Counted from the stretch's first letter, positions 1 through 10,163 are shown. The stretch is DNA of 64,000 nt from Calditrichota bacterium (GCA_008501765.1 QQUE01000015.1:1-64000), one strand, 5' to 3'. Notes: a model not told the origin generated them from the sequence alone. A program made the numbers and translations.

Positions 1-288
1 ACTTTTTCGCTAAAAAAAGTCCGCATCAAGCTCATTTCTCACATGGCATTATGTACGCTATACTTTCAAAGAACAATAAAACTTCCCACTAAAACCCGCT
101 AAAATACGCAGACCAAAGCAAGACAATCAATATAACTATATAGAACGTAACTGTCAAAACATTTCTATTATTGTTCGTACTAACTTTGCTCTAAATCAAA
201 TTGCACGAACGTTCATAAAAAAGCAGCATAAATATAAACCTTTTTCATTTCCATGCAAATGATTTATTCATTTTTTTTATCAAAAAAA

Positions 289-1524
289 TTATCGGCTAAT
301 TTTCACCAAATGAAAACGCTTTTTTCCTGCCCGAAGAAGAACATCGCCAGATTTGAAATCGGCAGCTGTAACCAGGTATCTTTCGTCTGACACGCGCTCA
401 TCTTTGAAGTACAACCCGCCGCCGCGAATCATGCGTCGTGCTTCACTGGAAGAAGGCGCCAAACCTACTTTGGCAAACAGGACTGTAATTGGCATGCCAT
501 CACCCAATTCAGTATCAGTCAAAACTGTTTCGGGCGCCCCTTCTTTTGCGCCGCCCTGGCCAAAAAGTGCAGCCGCTGCACTTTGCGCTTCTTCGGCAGA
601 ACTCTTATCGTGAATAAAAGCGGTTAGTTCGTAAGCCAGTTTTTGTTTTGCTTTGCGCAAATCAGCTCCTTGCATGGCTTCAAAAGGTGCAATTTCTTCG
701 GGTGAAAGCATCGTAAACAACTTCATAAAACGAATGACATCCTGATCATCAACATTGATCCAATATTGGTAAAAGTCATAAGGTTTGAACCGGTCTGGAT
801 CGAGCCAGACAGCCCCCTGAGCAGTTTTGCCCATTTTTTGGCCGGCCGAGTTGGTGACGAGCGGTGTGGTCAGGGCATAAACTTCGTTACCTTCCATGCG
901 GCGAACAAGATCGATGCCAGCAACGATATTGCCCCATTGGTCGCTGCCACCCATTTGCAATACACACCCGTAACGCCGATTGAGCTCGAGATAATCATAA
1001 GCCTGCAAGATTTGATAATTAAATTCGATAAAATTGAGCCCGGTCTCCAAACGCATTTTATAAGACTCTGCAGCCAGCATGCGATTGACACTAAAATTAC
1101 GGCCAATATCGCGTAAAAACTCGATATAACCGAGCCCTAAAAGCCAGTCTGCATTATCAACAGCCGTGGCAGTTCCACCCCCGGAAAAATCAATATATTT
1201 CCCAATTTGTTTTTTTATGCACGCACTATTGGATTCAATTTTTTCCCGTGTCATCATCTGCCGTAGCTCGGTTTTGCCGCTGGGATCACCAATCATTGTG
1301 GTGCCGCCCCCGATGAGCGCGATGGGATGATGCCCATACTTCTGCATGTGATACAACGCCAATATTTGCACAAGATTACCGACGTGCAGACTGTCCGCAG
1401 TGGGATCAAATCCAATATAGCTGGTAACTTTTTTTTCGCCGAGTAAATCCCGTAACGCATCTTCATCGGTCGATTGTTCGATAAATCCGCGGTATTTTAA
1501 CTCATCAAAAACATTTTCAAACAT
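289..1524 (-). CDS. tyrS: Tyrosyl-tRNA synthetase
   Basis: Charges tRNA-Tyr in the cytoplasm. The class I synthetase signatures are visible: a HIGH-like HVGN near residue 50 and a KMSKS-like KMGKT near residue 230, followed by a C-terminal S4-type RNA-binding region that ends the protein. Length (about 411 aa) is normal for bacterial TyrS. An ATG five codons further upstream (1539) gives a longer frame, but the start at 1524 has GGAG 9 nt upstream, whereas the upstream ATG has only AAGG 2 nt away, so 1524 is preferred. It lies 38 nt downstream of smpB on the same strand and is probably co-transcribed with it. The identification is family knowledge applied to clear motifs and is secure. Confidence 0.96.
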   Translation of the reverse strand: MFENVFDELKYRGFIEQSTDEDALRDLLGEKKVTSYIGFDPTADSLHVGNLVQILALYHMQKYGHHPIALIGGGTTMIGDPSGKTELRQMMTREKIESNSACIKKQIGKYIDFSGGGTATAVDNADWLLGLGYIEFLRDIGRNFSVNRMLAAESYKMRLETGLNFIEFNYQILQAYDYLELNRRYGCVLQMGGSDQWGNIVAGIDLVRRMEGNEVYALTTPLVTNSAGQKMGKTAQGAVWLDPDRFKPYDFYQYWINVDDQDVIRFMKLFTMLSPEEIAPFEAMQGADLRKAKQKLAYELTAFIHDKSSAEEAQSAAAALFGQGGAKEGAPETVLTDTELGDGMPITVLFAKVGLAPSSSEARRMIRGGGLYFKDERVSDERYLVTAADFKSGDVLLRAGKKRFHLVKISR

Positions 1525-1562
1525 TATATATTTCTCCATTTCCTTGTCGTCGAGATTGCACC

Positions 1563-2012
1563 TTAATGTTGCTTCATTTTTCGGGCAATCTCCCGGTCCG
1601 CATCCCGTTTGGCGATATCCTGCCGTTTATCAAATTTTCGTTTACCGCGGGCTAAGGCAATTTGTACCTTGGCTTTTCCTCTTTTAAAATATAGTTTGAG
1701 TGGAACCAGCGTCAGGCCAGCCTCTTCAACCCGGCCGATGAGCTTGCGAATTTCTTTTTTGTGCAAAAGTAGTTTCCGGTCACGTTCGGGATCGTGATTA
1801 TTGTACGTCCCGTGAGAATAGGCGCTGATATGCACGCCGAAAAGCCATAATTCCGCATTGCGAATCCGGGCGTAGCTATCTTTGAGATTGGCTTTGCCAT
1901 TTCGCAGCGATTTGACTTCGGTACCCAACAGCACAAGACCCGCCTCGAACGTATCGAGAATTTCATAATCGTGTCGTGCTTTACGATTGACTGTAATTAT
2001 CTTTTCACTCAT
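1563..2012 (-). CDS. smpB: SsrA-binding protein SmpB
   Basis: SmpB binds tmRNA and brings it to stalled ribosomes for trans-translation. The protein starts with the family pattern NRKARHDYEI, carries the LGTEVKSLR segment of the beta-barrel core, and ends in the basic tail KRDADREIARKMKQH that enters the mRNA channel. Its 149 aa are typical. It is the first gene of a two-gene unit with tyrS. No tmRNA gene was recognised in the window. No strong ribosome-binding site is visible before the ATG. Confidence 0.96.
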   Translation of the reverse strand: MSEKIITVNRKARHDYEILDTFEAGLVLLGTEVKSLRNGKANLKDSYARIRNAELWLFGVHISAYSHGTYNNHDPERDRKLLLHKKEIRKLIGRVEEAGLTLVPLKLYFKRGKAKVQIALARGKRKFDKRQDIAKRDADREIARKMKQH

Positions 2013-2387
2013 ATCTATTCAATGTGGTTATTTCAACAATGTATTGGTTCGGCATTTCATTTTTTTGAAAAAATAAATTTGCTCGGAACATAAATCGAAA
2101 GAATAAAGTTAACCTAAAAATCAGGATGTGAATTATAGATAAAATCGGATAAAAAAGCAAGTACAGGGAGAACTATTACGCAATTAATCAAAAATCGAAC
2201 CTAAAGAAAAAATGTCCGGTAAGCTGAATATTTTCTCAGTTTACTGTAAATGAATAATAATTGCACCTTTTCTTAAGAAGTTCTATATTAACGCTCGATA
2301 TTTTTAAATCAGCGCCTTCTTGGGAATTTGAAAATCCAATTTCCGGTTTTATAAACCAATAATCAAAACAATAACTCCGATTGGCTA
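2013..2387. other. Divergent intergenic region smpB / porU-like
   Basis: This AT-rich gap separates the divergent smpB and PorU-like genes and must hold promoters for both. A sigma-70-like pair TTGAAA (2328-2333) and TATAAA (2350-2355) with a 16-bp spacer sits 33 nt before the PorU-like ATG. A 60-codon minus-strand frame across 2236-2418 overlaps the PorU start and has no support as a gene. No RNA gene or repeat is seen. Confidence 0.4.
2328..2355 (+). promoter_or_regulatory. Candidate promoter of the porU-like gene
   Basis: TTGAAA at 2328-2333 and TATAAA at 2350-2355 are 16 bp apart and end 32 nt before the start codon. The match is by eye to the sigma-70 consensus; AT-rich sequence makes chance matches common. 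Confidence 0.35.
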
Positions 2388-5300
2388 ATGAAAAAACAAA
2401 TTTTTGCTCTTTTATCAAGCATCTTTTTGATAGCGATTAATAATGCAAATGCCGAAAATAATATCTCCGTTTTAAGTAAAAACAGCGGCGGCCTCATTTT
2501 CCAAATCACCAATGATATTCCTCAACTTGACACGGTTTCGGTGGCTGGGAAGCAATTTCTGAATGTAAACTTCACCAGGCAAACAGGAGTTTATAATTAT
2601 GCAGATCAGGCTTTCCCGGAAATTACCACGATTCTGGCTATTCCCCCAACAGAATCAACGGTTCAAATTTCATTATTAAATGCCAACTGGCAGCCATGCG
2701 GAACAAATTTAGCTCTGAATAATGCGCCCAAAAGCATGCCACCTGCAGAAAAAATTTCAATTGTCAGTTTGGCCGGATCCGGCTGGGTGCGTGATACGCG
2801 TATTGCACAAATCCGCATGATTCCGCTGCAATTTAATAACGATCAATGGTACTACCTTGCCAGTGCAGAAATTCAAGTGCAGTGGCCGGTTTATAATGCA
2901 CCCCCCACTTTATTAAATCAGATACAGAATGACAGCAGCACACTCAATGTGCTCAATAAATCTGATATTGCCCAATTCAGGAAACAACATAAAAGACCGT
3001 TTATAGCAAAAAAATTCCAGCAAACCGGACTCGAATTTATCCGGCTTGAGGTTGAAGACAATGGATTGTACCGTATTTCCGGTGCCATGCTGACACAAGC
3101 AGGATTGTCGATCAGTTCCATCGATCCGGCTCAATTGCGAATGTACAGTGGCGGTGGCCGAGCATTGCCGGAAAGAGTCACAGATCCCCGGGCAGGTGCG
3201 CTCACCGAAATACCGATAATTTTAATGGACAACCAGGACGGCCGCTTTGACAATACCGACGCGATTATCTTTTTTGGGCAATCGGTAAATGACTGGGAAT
3301 ACCTCCCTTCGCAGGACAATTGGGCGCATTATACAAATCCCTATGAAACGAAAAATGTTTACTGGATTTCCTGGGATACAAAATCCAATCCGGCGCTGCG
3401 CCATCAAGCGGAAACGGCGAGCGGCAGTGTGAGCCCTGTTGAGCACGCACTGCAATTGCATGCCATTGAAAATGAATTTAACAAGATATTTCACTCTGGC
3501 CGCAACTGGTACGGCAACCCGCTTTCTGCCGGGGACAGTGAAAATTTCACTTTTTTATTTAAAAACCCACGCCGTTCCAGCGCCCAAATTCGACTTCGCG
3601 TAACTTCAGATAACAGGGGAAATCCCAATACATTAGGGCTACGTCTAAATAATGGAACCGAACGGATTTTTTCATTTAACAGTCCGGGGCTTAATGATGA
3701 AGCCTACATCAATATTGGTTCGATCATTCCATATTATGATCAATTTGAGACTGAAACACCTGGTAACAATACACTGCAAATACAATATAAAAGCACGACG
3801 GGCAATGCCAAAACCTACGTGGACTGGATCGAACTCATCGTTGATGATTCTTTACAAGCCCAGAACGGCGAGCTCAGTTTTGCCACCCGTTCGTCCAATG
3901 AAATGCGATCGTTTTCAATGGTTGATTTCAGCAGCGAACCAGTGGTATTGGAGATTTCAAATCCGACGGCGCCCCGGCAGCTTTCAGTTCAACAGCAAGG
4001 CTCAGCCTGGCAGTTCACCGATGCTCTAATCGATACGACAGGCCGACGCTATTTCGCCGCAACTCAGCTCAAAGAACCAACAAATCTGGCAAAATATACT
4101 TTTTCAAGTTTGAGGGACAGCGGAAACCGGGCAGATATGATTATCGTTGTTCCTGAGATTTTTAAGGCGGCCGGGAATCGGCTGGCAGAGCATAAACGCA
4201 GCTTTCGTGGGATGGAAGTTGAAGTGGTTGATATCAATAAAATTATCAATGAATTTGGTTGGGGACTTAATGACCCGACTGCCCTGCGTGATTTTATCGC
4301 TTACGCCTATCATAATTGGCAAATACCACCACGTTACATTGTCCTGCTGGGCGATGGGACTTACGATTATAAAAACATATCATCCGCCGGCGCCGATAAT
4401 CACCTCATCACATTTCAGACAACTGAATCCGCTGAGCTCAGCAATCGCAACATTGAAGCCTACTATGTTTATGTGTCCGGCGATGATCGATTGATGGATT
4501 TGGCAATCGGGCGCATGCCGGTACAAACTGTTGCTGAAGCTGATTTATTTGTGGATAAAATAATTCAGTACGAGGCCAATCCGCAATTTGGTGTCTGGCG
4601 CAACAAAGTCACCATGGTGGCCGACGATGAATACGTTAGCAACGGCACCGCAACACAGGTTGACCAAAGGCTGCACACACCTCAGGCTGAGGGATTAATG
4701 CAAAATGATATTCCGGATTATCTTATTCAGCAAAAAATCTACCTGATGAATTACCGCGCCATTCGCAATTCAGCCGTACTCGGTATCCGCAAACCGGATG
4801 CACAAAATGCCTTGATAAATGCAATAAATTCCGGTTCACTTATTATTAATTATGTTGGCCACGGCAATCCAACCGTGTGGGCGCACGAGCGAATTTTTGT
4901 GCAAAATGAAGATATCGCCAAAATTGAAAACGGGGCAAAACAGGCATTTTATATAGCAGCAACGTGTGATTTTGGCCGCTTTGATGATCCCCGCCGTCAG
5001 AGTTTCACCGAAGATTTATTGCACATGGATAACGGTGGCGCCATCAGTTTTCTGACCTCAAGCAGAGTTGTTTTCTCAACCTCAAACGCGCAAATAAACA
5101 GCCAGTTCTTCAAACAATTATTTGCAGATGGTCAAAATTTACAAACGGTCGGCGATGCGCTCATGAATGCCCGCCTGTACACAAATAATATCACGAACGA
5201 CGAAAAATATACCATTATCGGTGATCCATCCCTCATTTTAGCTGTGCCCACTTCCATTGCACGGATTGGTGCCGTGAATCCTGACACCTTGCTCTCACTC

Positions 5301-6296
5301 AGCACGACTTCTGTAACCGGTGATCTCTTTCTCGGCACCGGCGAACGCATAACCACGCCCGGGCAAGTCGACGTCCTCGTTTACGATGACGATCGTGCAG
5401 TAAATTATATTTCGAACATGAATATAACAACCAGCTATACCATGCCGGGCAATATCATGTTTCGTGGCCGCGGCAGCGTTGAGAATGGCAAATTTGACCT
5501 CAATTTTATCGTGCCGAAAGACATCACTTACGGCGGCAACAACGCCAGCATTAATGTTTATGGCACCGGTGAAAATTGGGAGGCTGCCGGCTCGGTCGCT
5601 AACCTGCCAATCAGCCTGAAATCAGCTGTTTTACTTGATAATGAAGGGCCGGAAATCGACATTAATTTTTCCGGGCGGGAAACGTTCAGCAACGGCGATC
5701 CGGTACCAGCCAATGCCATGCTTTCGGCCACATTGCGCGACGAGATTTCCGGAATAAACGTCACCAGTGAAATTGGTCACAAAATAACGCTTACAATTGA
5801 CGGCGATACTGAAAACCTGTACGATTTAACCCAGGATTTTATCTATTTTGAAAACGATTACCTTGCAGGAAAAGTCGTCACCCAATTGCCGGAGTTGGAG
5901 GTCGGATTTCATGCAGCAGAGTTGAAAGTGTGGGATAATTCCAATAATTCATCAAAGTTAACTTTTGATTTTCAAATAACCGAGGCGGGTGAATTGGTTT
6001 TGCGTGAAGTATTGAATTACCCCAACCCTTTTCGTGAAAATACGACATTCACATTCCTATTAAATAATGATGCAGAAATTGATGTGTCAATTTACACAGT
6101 TTCCGGCAGAAAAATTCGCAAACTCGAAGGGATTACAGGAATTCCGGGATACAATGAAATTTTCTGGGATGGCCGTGACGCTGAGGGAGATCAATTAGCC
6201 AATGGTATTTATTTATACCGAATTCAGGCGAAAGCGGAAATCGATAACAAAACACAAAAAACAGAGTTTATCGGCAAAGCTGCGTTAAATTATTGA
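2388..6296 (+). CDS. porU: PorU-like gingipain-family (C25) cysteine peptidase of the type IX secretion system
   Basis: PorU is the surface sortase of the T9SS: it removes the C-terminal sorting domain of secreted cargo and attaches the cargo to the outer surface. The 1302-aa product has a signal peptide (MKKQIFALLSSIFLIAINNANA) and a long N-terminal region ahead of a C25 peptidase core. The catalytic His is His825 (YVGHGNPTVWAHE) and the catalytic Cys is Cys860 (AATCDFGRFDDP). A C-terminal region starting NYPNPFRENTTF resembles the T9SS sorting domain, which PorU itself retains. The full-length size and domain order suit PorU better than a secreted gingipain, but no porV neighbour is present to confirm. 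Three likely substrates end in sorting domains elsewhere in this window (29684, 36378 and 40698). No ribosome-binding site is apparent. Confidence 0.88.
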   Translation: MKKQIFALLSSIFLIAINNANAENNISVLSKNSGGLIFQITNDIPQLDTVSVAGKQFLNVNFTRQTGVYNYADQAFPEITTILAIPPTESTVQISLLNANWQPCGTNLALNNAPKSMPPAEKISIVSLAGSGWVRDTRIAQIRMIPLQFNNDQWYYLASAEIQVQWPVYNAPPTLLNQIQNDSSTLNVLNKSDIAQFRKQHKRPFIAKKFQQTGLEFIRLEVEDNGLYRISGAMLTQAGLSISSIDPAQLRMYSGGGRALPERVTDPRAGALTEIPIILMDNQDGRFDNTDAIIFFGQSVNDWEYLPSQDNWAHYTNPYETKNVYWISWDTKSNPALRHQAETASGSVSPVEHALQLHAIENEFNKIFHSGRNWYGNPLSAGDSENFTFLFKNPRRSSAQIRLRVTSDNRGNPNTLGLRLNNGTERIFSFNSPGLNDEAYINIGSIIPYYDQFETETPGNNTLQIQYKSTTGNAKTYVDWIELIVDDSLQAQNGELSFATRSSNEMRSFSMVDFSSEPVVLEISNPTAPRQLSVQQQGSAWQFTDALIDTTGRRYFAATQLKEPTNLAKYTFSSLRDSGNRADMIIVVPEIFKAAGNRLAEHKRSFRGMEVEVVDINKIINEFGWGLNDPTALRDFIAYAYHNWQIPPRYIVLLGDGTYDYKNISSAGADNHLITFQTTESAELSNRNIEAYYVYVSGDDRLMDLAIGRMPVQTVAEADLFVDKIIQYEANPQFGVWRNKVTMVADDEYVSNGTATQVDQRLHTPQAEGLMQNDIPDYLIQQKIYLMNYRAIRNSAVLGIRKPDAQNALINAINSGSLIINYVGHGNPTVWAHERIFVQNEDIAKIENGAKQAFYIAATCDFGRFDDPRRQSFTEDLLHMDNGGAISFLTSSRVVFSTSNAQINSQFFKQLFADGQNLQTVGDALMNARLYTNNITNDEKYTIIGDPSLILAVPTSIARIGAVNPDTLLSLSTTSVTGDLFLGTGERITTPGQVDVLVYDDDRAVNYISNMNITTSYTMPGNIMFRGRGSVENGKFDLNFIVPKDITYGGNNASINVYGTGENWEAAGSVANLPISLKSAVLLDNEGPEIDINFSGRETFSNGDPVPANAMLSATLRDEISGINVTSEIGHKITLTIDGDTENLYDLTQDFIYFENDYLAGKVVTQLPELEVGFHAAELKVWDNSNNSSKLTFDFQITEAGELVLREVLNYPNPFRENTTFTFLLNNDAEIDVSIYTVSGRKIRKLEGITGIPGYNEIFWDGRDAEGDQLANGIYLYRIQAKAEIDNKTQKTEFIGKAALNY

Positions 6297-6504
6297 CCGA
6301 TACACCGTTCGCAAAAATTGTGGGTTCGATTAATTGCACAAATTTTGCATTAAATGTCACGCCGGTTTGCGTTTTTATGCAATACCGGTGTCTCCCTGGT
6401 CTAAGCTTCTCGTCAGGAGTTCCGGGTGTTTCATGCTGTTAAAACCAGGATGAAGTATAGGCCAACCCTGACAGAGCCAGTAGCCATGTTAGGATTGCAG
6501 AATA

Positions 6505-6540
6505 TAAAAAAAGCCAACTCAAATGAGCTGGCTTTTTTTG
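6505..6540 (-). terminator. Rho-independent terminator after tRNA-Leu
   Basis: AGCCAACTC (6512-6520) and GAGCTGGCT (6525-6533) form a 9-bp stem with one G-U type mismatch and an AAAT loop. There is a run of seven A on the left and of seven T on the right, so it can terminate in both directions. For the tRNA on the minus strand it begins directly after the gene's 3' end. Confidence 0.85.
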
Positions 6541-6624
6541 TGCCGAAGGTGGGACTCGAACCCACACGGAATTGCTCCCACACGGCCCTGAACCGTGCGC
6601 GTCTACCAATTTCACCACTTCGGC
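6541..6624 (-). tRNA. tRNA-Leu (anticodon CAG)
   Basis: The reverse complement folds as a long-variable-arm tRNA. The acceptor stem is GCCGAAG/CTTCGGC, the anticodon stem CACGG/CCGTG encloses the loop TTCAGGG (anticodon CAG), a variable arm TGGGAGCAATTCCG follows, and the T arm GTGGG/CCCAC encloses TTCGAGT. The discriminator is A, and CCA is not encoded (the next bases are CAA). The large variable arm with anticodon CAG gives leucine. Confidence 0.96.
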
Positions 6625-6662
6625 AAAACAGGTGAAAAAGATAATCGCTGCTGGGTAAAAAG

Positions 6663-6866
6663 TCAAGCTGTTTCTTTGTTTTTCTCCTGCGTTAAATTGG
6701 CCCTGCAGTAAGGGCAACATTGCCACTCTTTTTCTATTTCAGCCTGGCAGGAAAAGCAGACGACCTGCGCCAAATCATAACTGCATTGCGGACAGTAGCG
6801 ACCGTTCTCTGGTAGTTTTGTGCTGCACTCCGGGCATAGCAATACCTGATATTTTTTCGGCCGCAC
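6663..6866 (-). CDS. Small double zinc-ribbon protein
   Basis: About 67 aa with four CxxC knuckles arranged as two zinc ribbons: CPEC and CPQC, then CFSC and CPYC. The tail is short and charged. Such double ribbons occur in small nucleic-acid- or protein-binding bacterial proteins; no specific role can be given. The only usable start is GTG at 6866. The frame is open for twelve more codons upstream without ATG, so the true start is uncertain. It lies 38 nt upstream of the tRNA-Leu gene on the same strand and may share its transcript. The regular Cys spacing is the main evidence that it is a real gene. Confidence 0.6.
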   Translation of the reverse strand: MRPKKYQVLLCPECSTKLPENGRYCPQCSYDLAQVVCFSCQAEIEKEWQCCPYCRANLTQEKNKETA

Positions 6867-7239
6867 GATGAAGCTCGCAAAATCCCCGTGGAATAAAATT
6901 CATACTGACTTTCGATTCACTCACCCCCTGCCCGCAACAATGAATATTTTCTGAACTTTCACATCGTTAACGTTCCCTTCCATTTTGTCGATACTTCACC
7001 TGGAAGAAACCCGGAAACAAACTGCCTTCCGGACCTTAAATTAACGTGAGTTCGATATAAGAAGAATTGGGACAAAACGAAATACTTATAGGATATAGTG
7101 CGAAGGCGTCCCGCCGAGGATAACGCACGAAACGCTCGGCGAGACGCCTTCGCTCTATTTTAATTATGCTTTGTAAAGTATGTTACAGTTTACATCGAAC
7201 TCACCTTAAATTACATTTGAATTAAGACAATTGTGAATC
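6867..7239. other. Intergenic region with a palindromic repeat
   Basis: No gene is seen between the divergent zinc-ribbon gene and pilB. It contains the long hairpin described at 7095-7158. The remaining sequence has no recognised RNA or clear promoter. Confidence 0.5.
7095..7158. repeat. 24-bp-stem inverted repeat (REP/MITE-like)
   Basis: Left arm 7095-7118 (core GCGAAGGCGTCCCGCCGAG) pairs with right arm 7135-7158 (core CTCGGCGAGACGCCTTCGC). There are two mismatches, and the loop is 16 nt. It is GC-rich in an AT-rich spacer and has no T-tract. The form fits an interspersed palindromic element; no second copy was noticed in this window. Confidence 0.7.
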
Positions 7240-8808
7240 ATGGACAGCCCCAAATCATCAAAAGAAATTATCGCGAAACTGCTGAAATCTGAGGGCATAG
7301 AAACCGTCAATCTCTCTGATATCGGGTTAATCGAACAAAGTACGATTGAGTTAATCCCCGATGAGATTGCGCTCAAACATAAAGTAATCTCATTTGCGCA
7401 GAATGAAGAATACGTGTATTTAGCGACCGCAAATCCGTTTGATATCTACACGCAAGATGCTGTTCGCGAACTCATGCACGCCAAACCAATCTTTCACTAT
7501 TCCCTGGAATCACAGGTTGAAGAGAGTCTGAGAAAATACTACCTCCACGAAGATGTGATGCTGGATGACCTTGATGAAATGGGGGACGGTGATGAAGATG
7601 AAGATAGCAACAGTATCGAGGCGCTCAAAAGTCAGGGTGAAGAAGGCCCGGCGATCCGCTACGTCAACAATATTTTGCTCAATGCAATTCAGGAGCGCGC
7701 CAGCGATATTCACATCGAACCACACGAAGACAAGCTCAAAATTTTGTATCGTGTTGACGGTGTGCTGCACCACGCTTCGACGCATTCCAAAAAATTACAC
7801 CCCAGCATCGTTTCGCGCATTAAAATTCTAAGCGCATTGGATATTGCTGAACGCCGCCTGCCGCAGGACGGCCGGACGCGCGTCAAGATTTTTGGCAGGG
7901 ATATCGATCTCCGTGTTTCGAGCTTACCAACGATTAATGGCGAAAAAATCGTTTTGCGGATTCTTGACAAAGACCTGCACTCATTAAATATCGCTGATAT
8001 TGGTTTAGAGGGCGAATTACAGGAAAAATTTAAAAAATCGCTGCAGGAACCGCACGGTATGATTCTCGTCACCGGCCCGACAGGCAGCGGCAAAACGACG
8101 ACTTTATACTCCGCCCTCAATTATACCAACAGCAATGAAAAAAATATAATCACTGTTGAAGACCCGGTGGAATACCAACTTCAGGGCGTCAACCAGGTGG
8201 AAGCCAAGCCGGATATCGGCTTGACCTTTTCGGCCGGATTACGCTCAACCTTACGCCAGGATCCGGATATTATAATGGTGGGAGAAATTCGCGACTTGGA
8301 AACCGCGGAAATCGCCATGCGTTCATCTTTAACCGGACACCTTGTTTTCAGTACGTTACACACCAACAGCAGCACGGCTTCCATCATGCGGCTCATCGAC
8401 ATGGGAATCGAAAGCCATCTTTTGTGCTCCTCCCTGCTCATGGTGGTGGCGCAACGTCTCGTTCGCCGGATTTGCCTGCACTGCAGCGAAGAATACGAAC
8501 CTGACTTATCACAGATCAGTACATTTGTAAAAAACAAGCACCTGTTGGAAGGCGTTAAACTTTACAAAGGGACCGGCTGCCAACACTGCGGCAATACAGG
8601 TTATTGGGGGCGTGTCGCGCTGTTTGAACTGCTCTCGTTCGACAATGCGCTGCGGGAAATGATTTTGAGTTCGGAAAGCCAGGATGTCATCCGCCGCAAA
8701 GCCGAAGAAATGGGCATGGAAACTCTATTAACAAACGGATTGAAAAAGGTAATCGAAGGCATGACCACTATCGATGAAGTCATGCGCGTCACCTCTGAAG
8801 TTTTTTAG
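7240..8808 (+). CDS. pilB: Type IV pilus / type II secretion assembly ATPase (PilB/GspE)
   Basis: Hexameric cytoplasmic ATPase that drives pilin polymerisation from the inner membrane. The 522 aa contain an N-terminal GspE_N-like domain (about 1-130) and the secretion ATPase core. The Walker A motif GPTGSGKT is at residues 279-286, followed by an Asp box region and a Walker B region (DPDIIMVGEIRD). The tetracysteine zinc motif (CLHC ... CQHCGNTGYWGR) marks PilB/GspE and is absent from PilT. It is the first gene of a nine-gene plus-strand pilus operon. Whether the machine is a pilus or a T2SS-like pseudopilus cannot be settled, though the PilMNO genes point to a pilus. Confidence 0.94.
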   Translation: MDSPKSSKEIIAKLLKSEGIETVNLSDIGLIEQSTIELIPDEIALKHKVISFAQNEEYVYLATANPFDIYTQDAVRELMHAKPIFHYSLESQVEESLRKYYLHEDVMLDDLDEMGDGDEDEDSNSIEALKSQGEEGPAIRYVNNILLNAIQERASDIHIEPHEDKLKILYRVDGVLHHASTHSKKLHPSIVSRIKILSALDIAERRLPQDGRTRVKIFGRDIDLRVSSLPTINGEKIVLRILDKDLHSLNIADIGLEGELQEKFKKSLQEPHGMILVTGPTGSGKTTTLYSALNYTNSNEKNIITVEDPVEYQLQGVNQVEAKPDIGLTFSAGLRSTLRQDPDIIMVGEIRDLETAEIAMRSSLTGHLVFSTLHTNSSTASIMRLIDMGIESHLLCSSLLMVVAQRLVRRICLHCSEEYEPDLSQISTFVKNKHLLEGVKLYKGTGCQHCGNTGYWGRVALFELLSFDNALREMILSSESQDVIRRKAEEMGMETLLTNGLKKVIEGMTTIDEVMRVTSEVF

Positions 8809-8954
8809 AGATTCCCGGATTCTTTTTGCTGCTCCAGCCATTCGTCCGGATTGAATAAGTCACCTCAATTTCGAGACGACGATTGATAATATATCACAGA
8901 TAAAAGTGCAAGAATTTGCATTATTAACCATCTTATTAACAAGCAGATAAAGTT

Positions 8955-10163
8955 GTGAGTACAAATAATATAACCATCCGCCCCGGCAAACAATTAAAAA
9001 AGAAACACGGCCGCAAAACACCGGTTACGAAGCAGGGGCAGCCACGTGTCAATTCTGCAAAACAGTCATCATTTAAGGATTTTTTCACGCTGGATTTAAG
9101 TGGTGGGAGCAGCAAAAAATCCATTAATAAAAAAGTAAAACTGGAAGAACTGCACACGTTCGCCAACCAGCTTTCGGTGTTGCTCAGTTCAGGCGTTCCA
9201 CTGCTGGCTTCCTTGAATATTTTAGCCGACCAGACGCAAAATCAGCAATTTAAGTCGGTGATAATTACCATCGTCGAAAATATCAACAATGGACATACAT
9301 TCCATGAAGGGTTGTCAGAATTCCCAAAGGTATTTCCGAATATATTTATTTCACTGGTAAAAGCGGCTGAAATGAGTGGCGGTCTTCCTGAGGTGTTAAA
9401 GCAAGTCGCAAGCTACCTGCGCGAGCAGGATAAAACACAGAAACGCATCAAGTCAGCCACGGCTTATCCACGATTTGTCTTCTACTTTTTTCTGGTCATT
9501 CTGGTGGCCGTTATTTACGGTCTGGTGCCTAAATTTCAGGAAACCTTCGAATCTTATAATGCCGAACTGCCAATGATAACCGAATATTTACTCGCTGCCA
9601 GCAATGCAGCATTGCGCTATATTTATTTTGAAATCGGAGTCCTTGTTATCGGTATTATGGCCTACAAAAATTTCTTAAAAACTCCCAAAGGTCGCTATTT
9701 CGAAAGTTACCTGCGGCTGAAAATTCCAGTCATGGGGGACATAATAATGAAAGACATCATCTCGCGGTTTTGCAGGACTTTATATGTATTGATTAAAAGT
9801 GGCGTCCCGCTGGTCAACGCGCTGGAAGTTTCAAGTGAAACCGCCCAAAACGTATTGTATGCTCAAGCCCTGCGCAACATTAAACAGGGCATCATTAGCG
9901 GGGATACTTTTTCCCGGCAATTGGCATTCTACCCCGTGTTTCCATCCATGGTGGTAAAAATGATCGCGACCGGCGAACAATCCGGTGCATTGGATACCAT
10001 GTTAAAAAATATTTCAGACCTTTATGATGCCGATGTTGAATCAAAAATTGCCGGGATTTCGAGCGTCATCGAACCGGTTTTGATGGTCGGTCTGGGCATT
10101 ATTGCAATATTCGTAATTTTAGCGCTTTACCTGCCGATTTTCAAAATGGGCAGTATCATGTAA
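8955..10163 (+). CDS. pilC: Inner-membrane platform protein PilC/GspF
   Basis: Membrane platform on which PilB acts. The 402-aa protein has the duplicated T2SS_F domain: one copy around residues 60-185 beginning FANQLSVLLSSGVPLLASL, the second around 265-390 beginning FCRTLYVLIKSGVPLVNAL. Three hydrophobic segments are visible (about 170-195, 215-235 and 370-395). The start is GTG at 8955, since no ATG lies nearby in frame. The first 60 residues are basic and of unknown function. Confidence 0.93.
   Translation: MSTNNITIRPGKQLKKKHGRKTPVTKQGQPRVNSAKQSSFKDFFTLDLSGGSSKKSINKKVKLEELHTFANQLSVLLSSGVPLLASLNILADQTQNQQFKSVIITIVENINNGHTFHEGLSEFPKVFPNIFISLVKAAEMSGGLPEVLKQVASYLREQDKTQKRIKSATAYPRFVFYFFLVILVAVIYGLVPKFQETFESYNAELPMITEYLLAASNAALRYIYFEIGVLVIGIMAYKNFLKTPKGRYFESYLRLKIPVMGDIIMKDIISRFCRTLYVLIKSGVPLVNALEVSSETAQNVLYAQALRNIKQGIISGDTFSRQLAFYPVFPSMVVKMIATGEQSGALDTMLKNISDLYDADVESKIAGISSVIEPVLMVGLGIIAIFVILALYLPIFKMGSIM

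Noticed and set aside
1-288. Possible gene or RNA at the left edge
   Set aside because: AT-rich sequence with short frames only and no tRNA-like or terminator-like structure that I could support.
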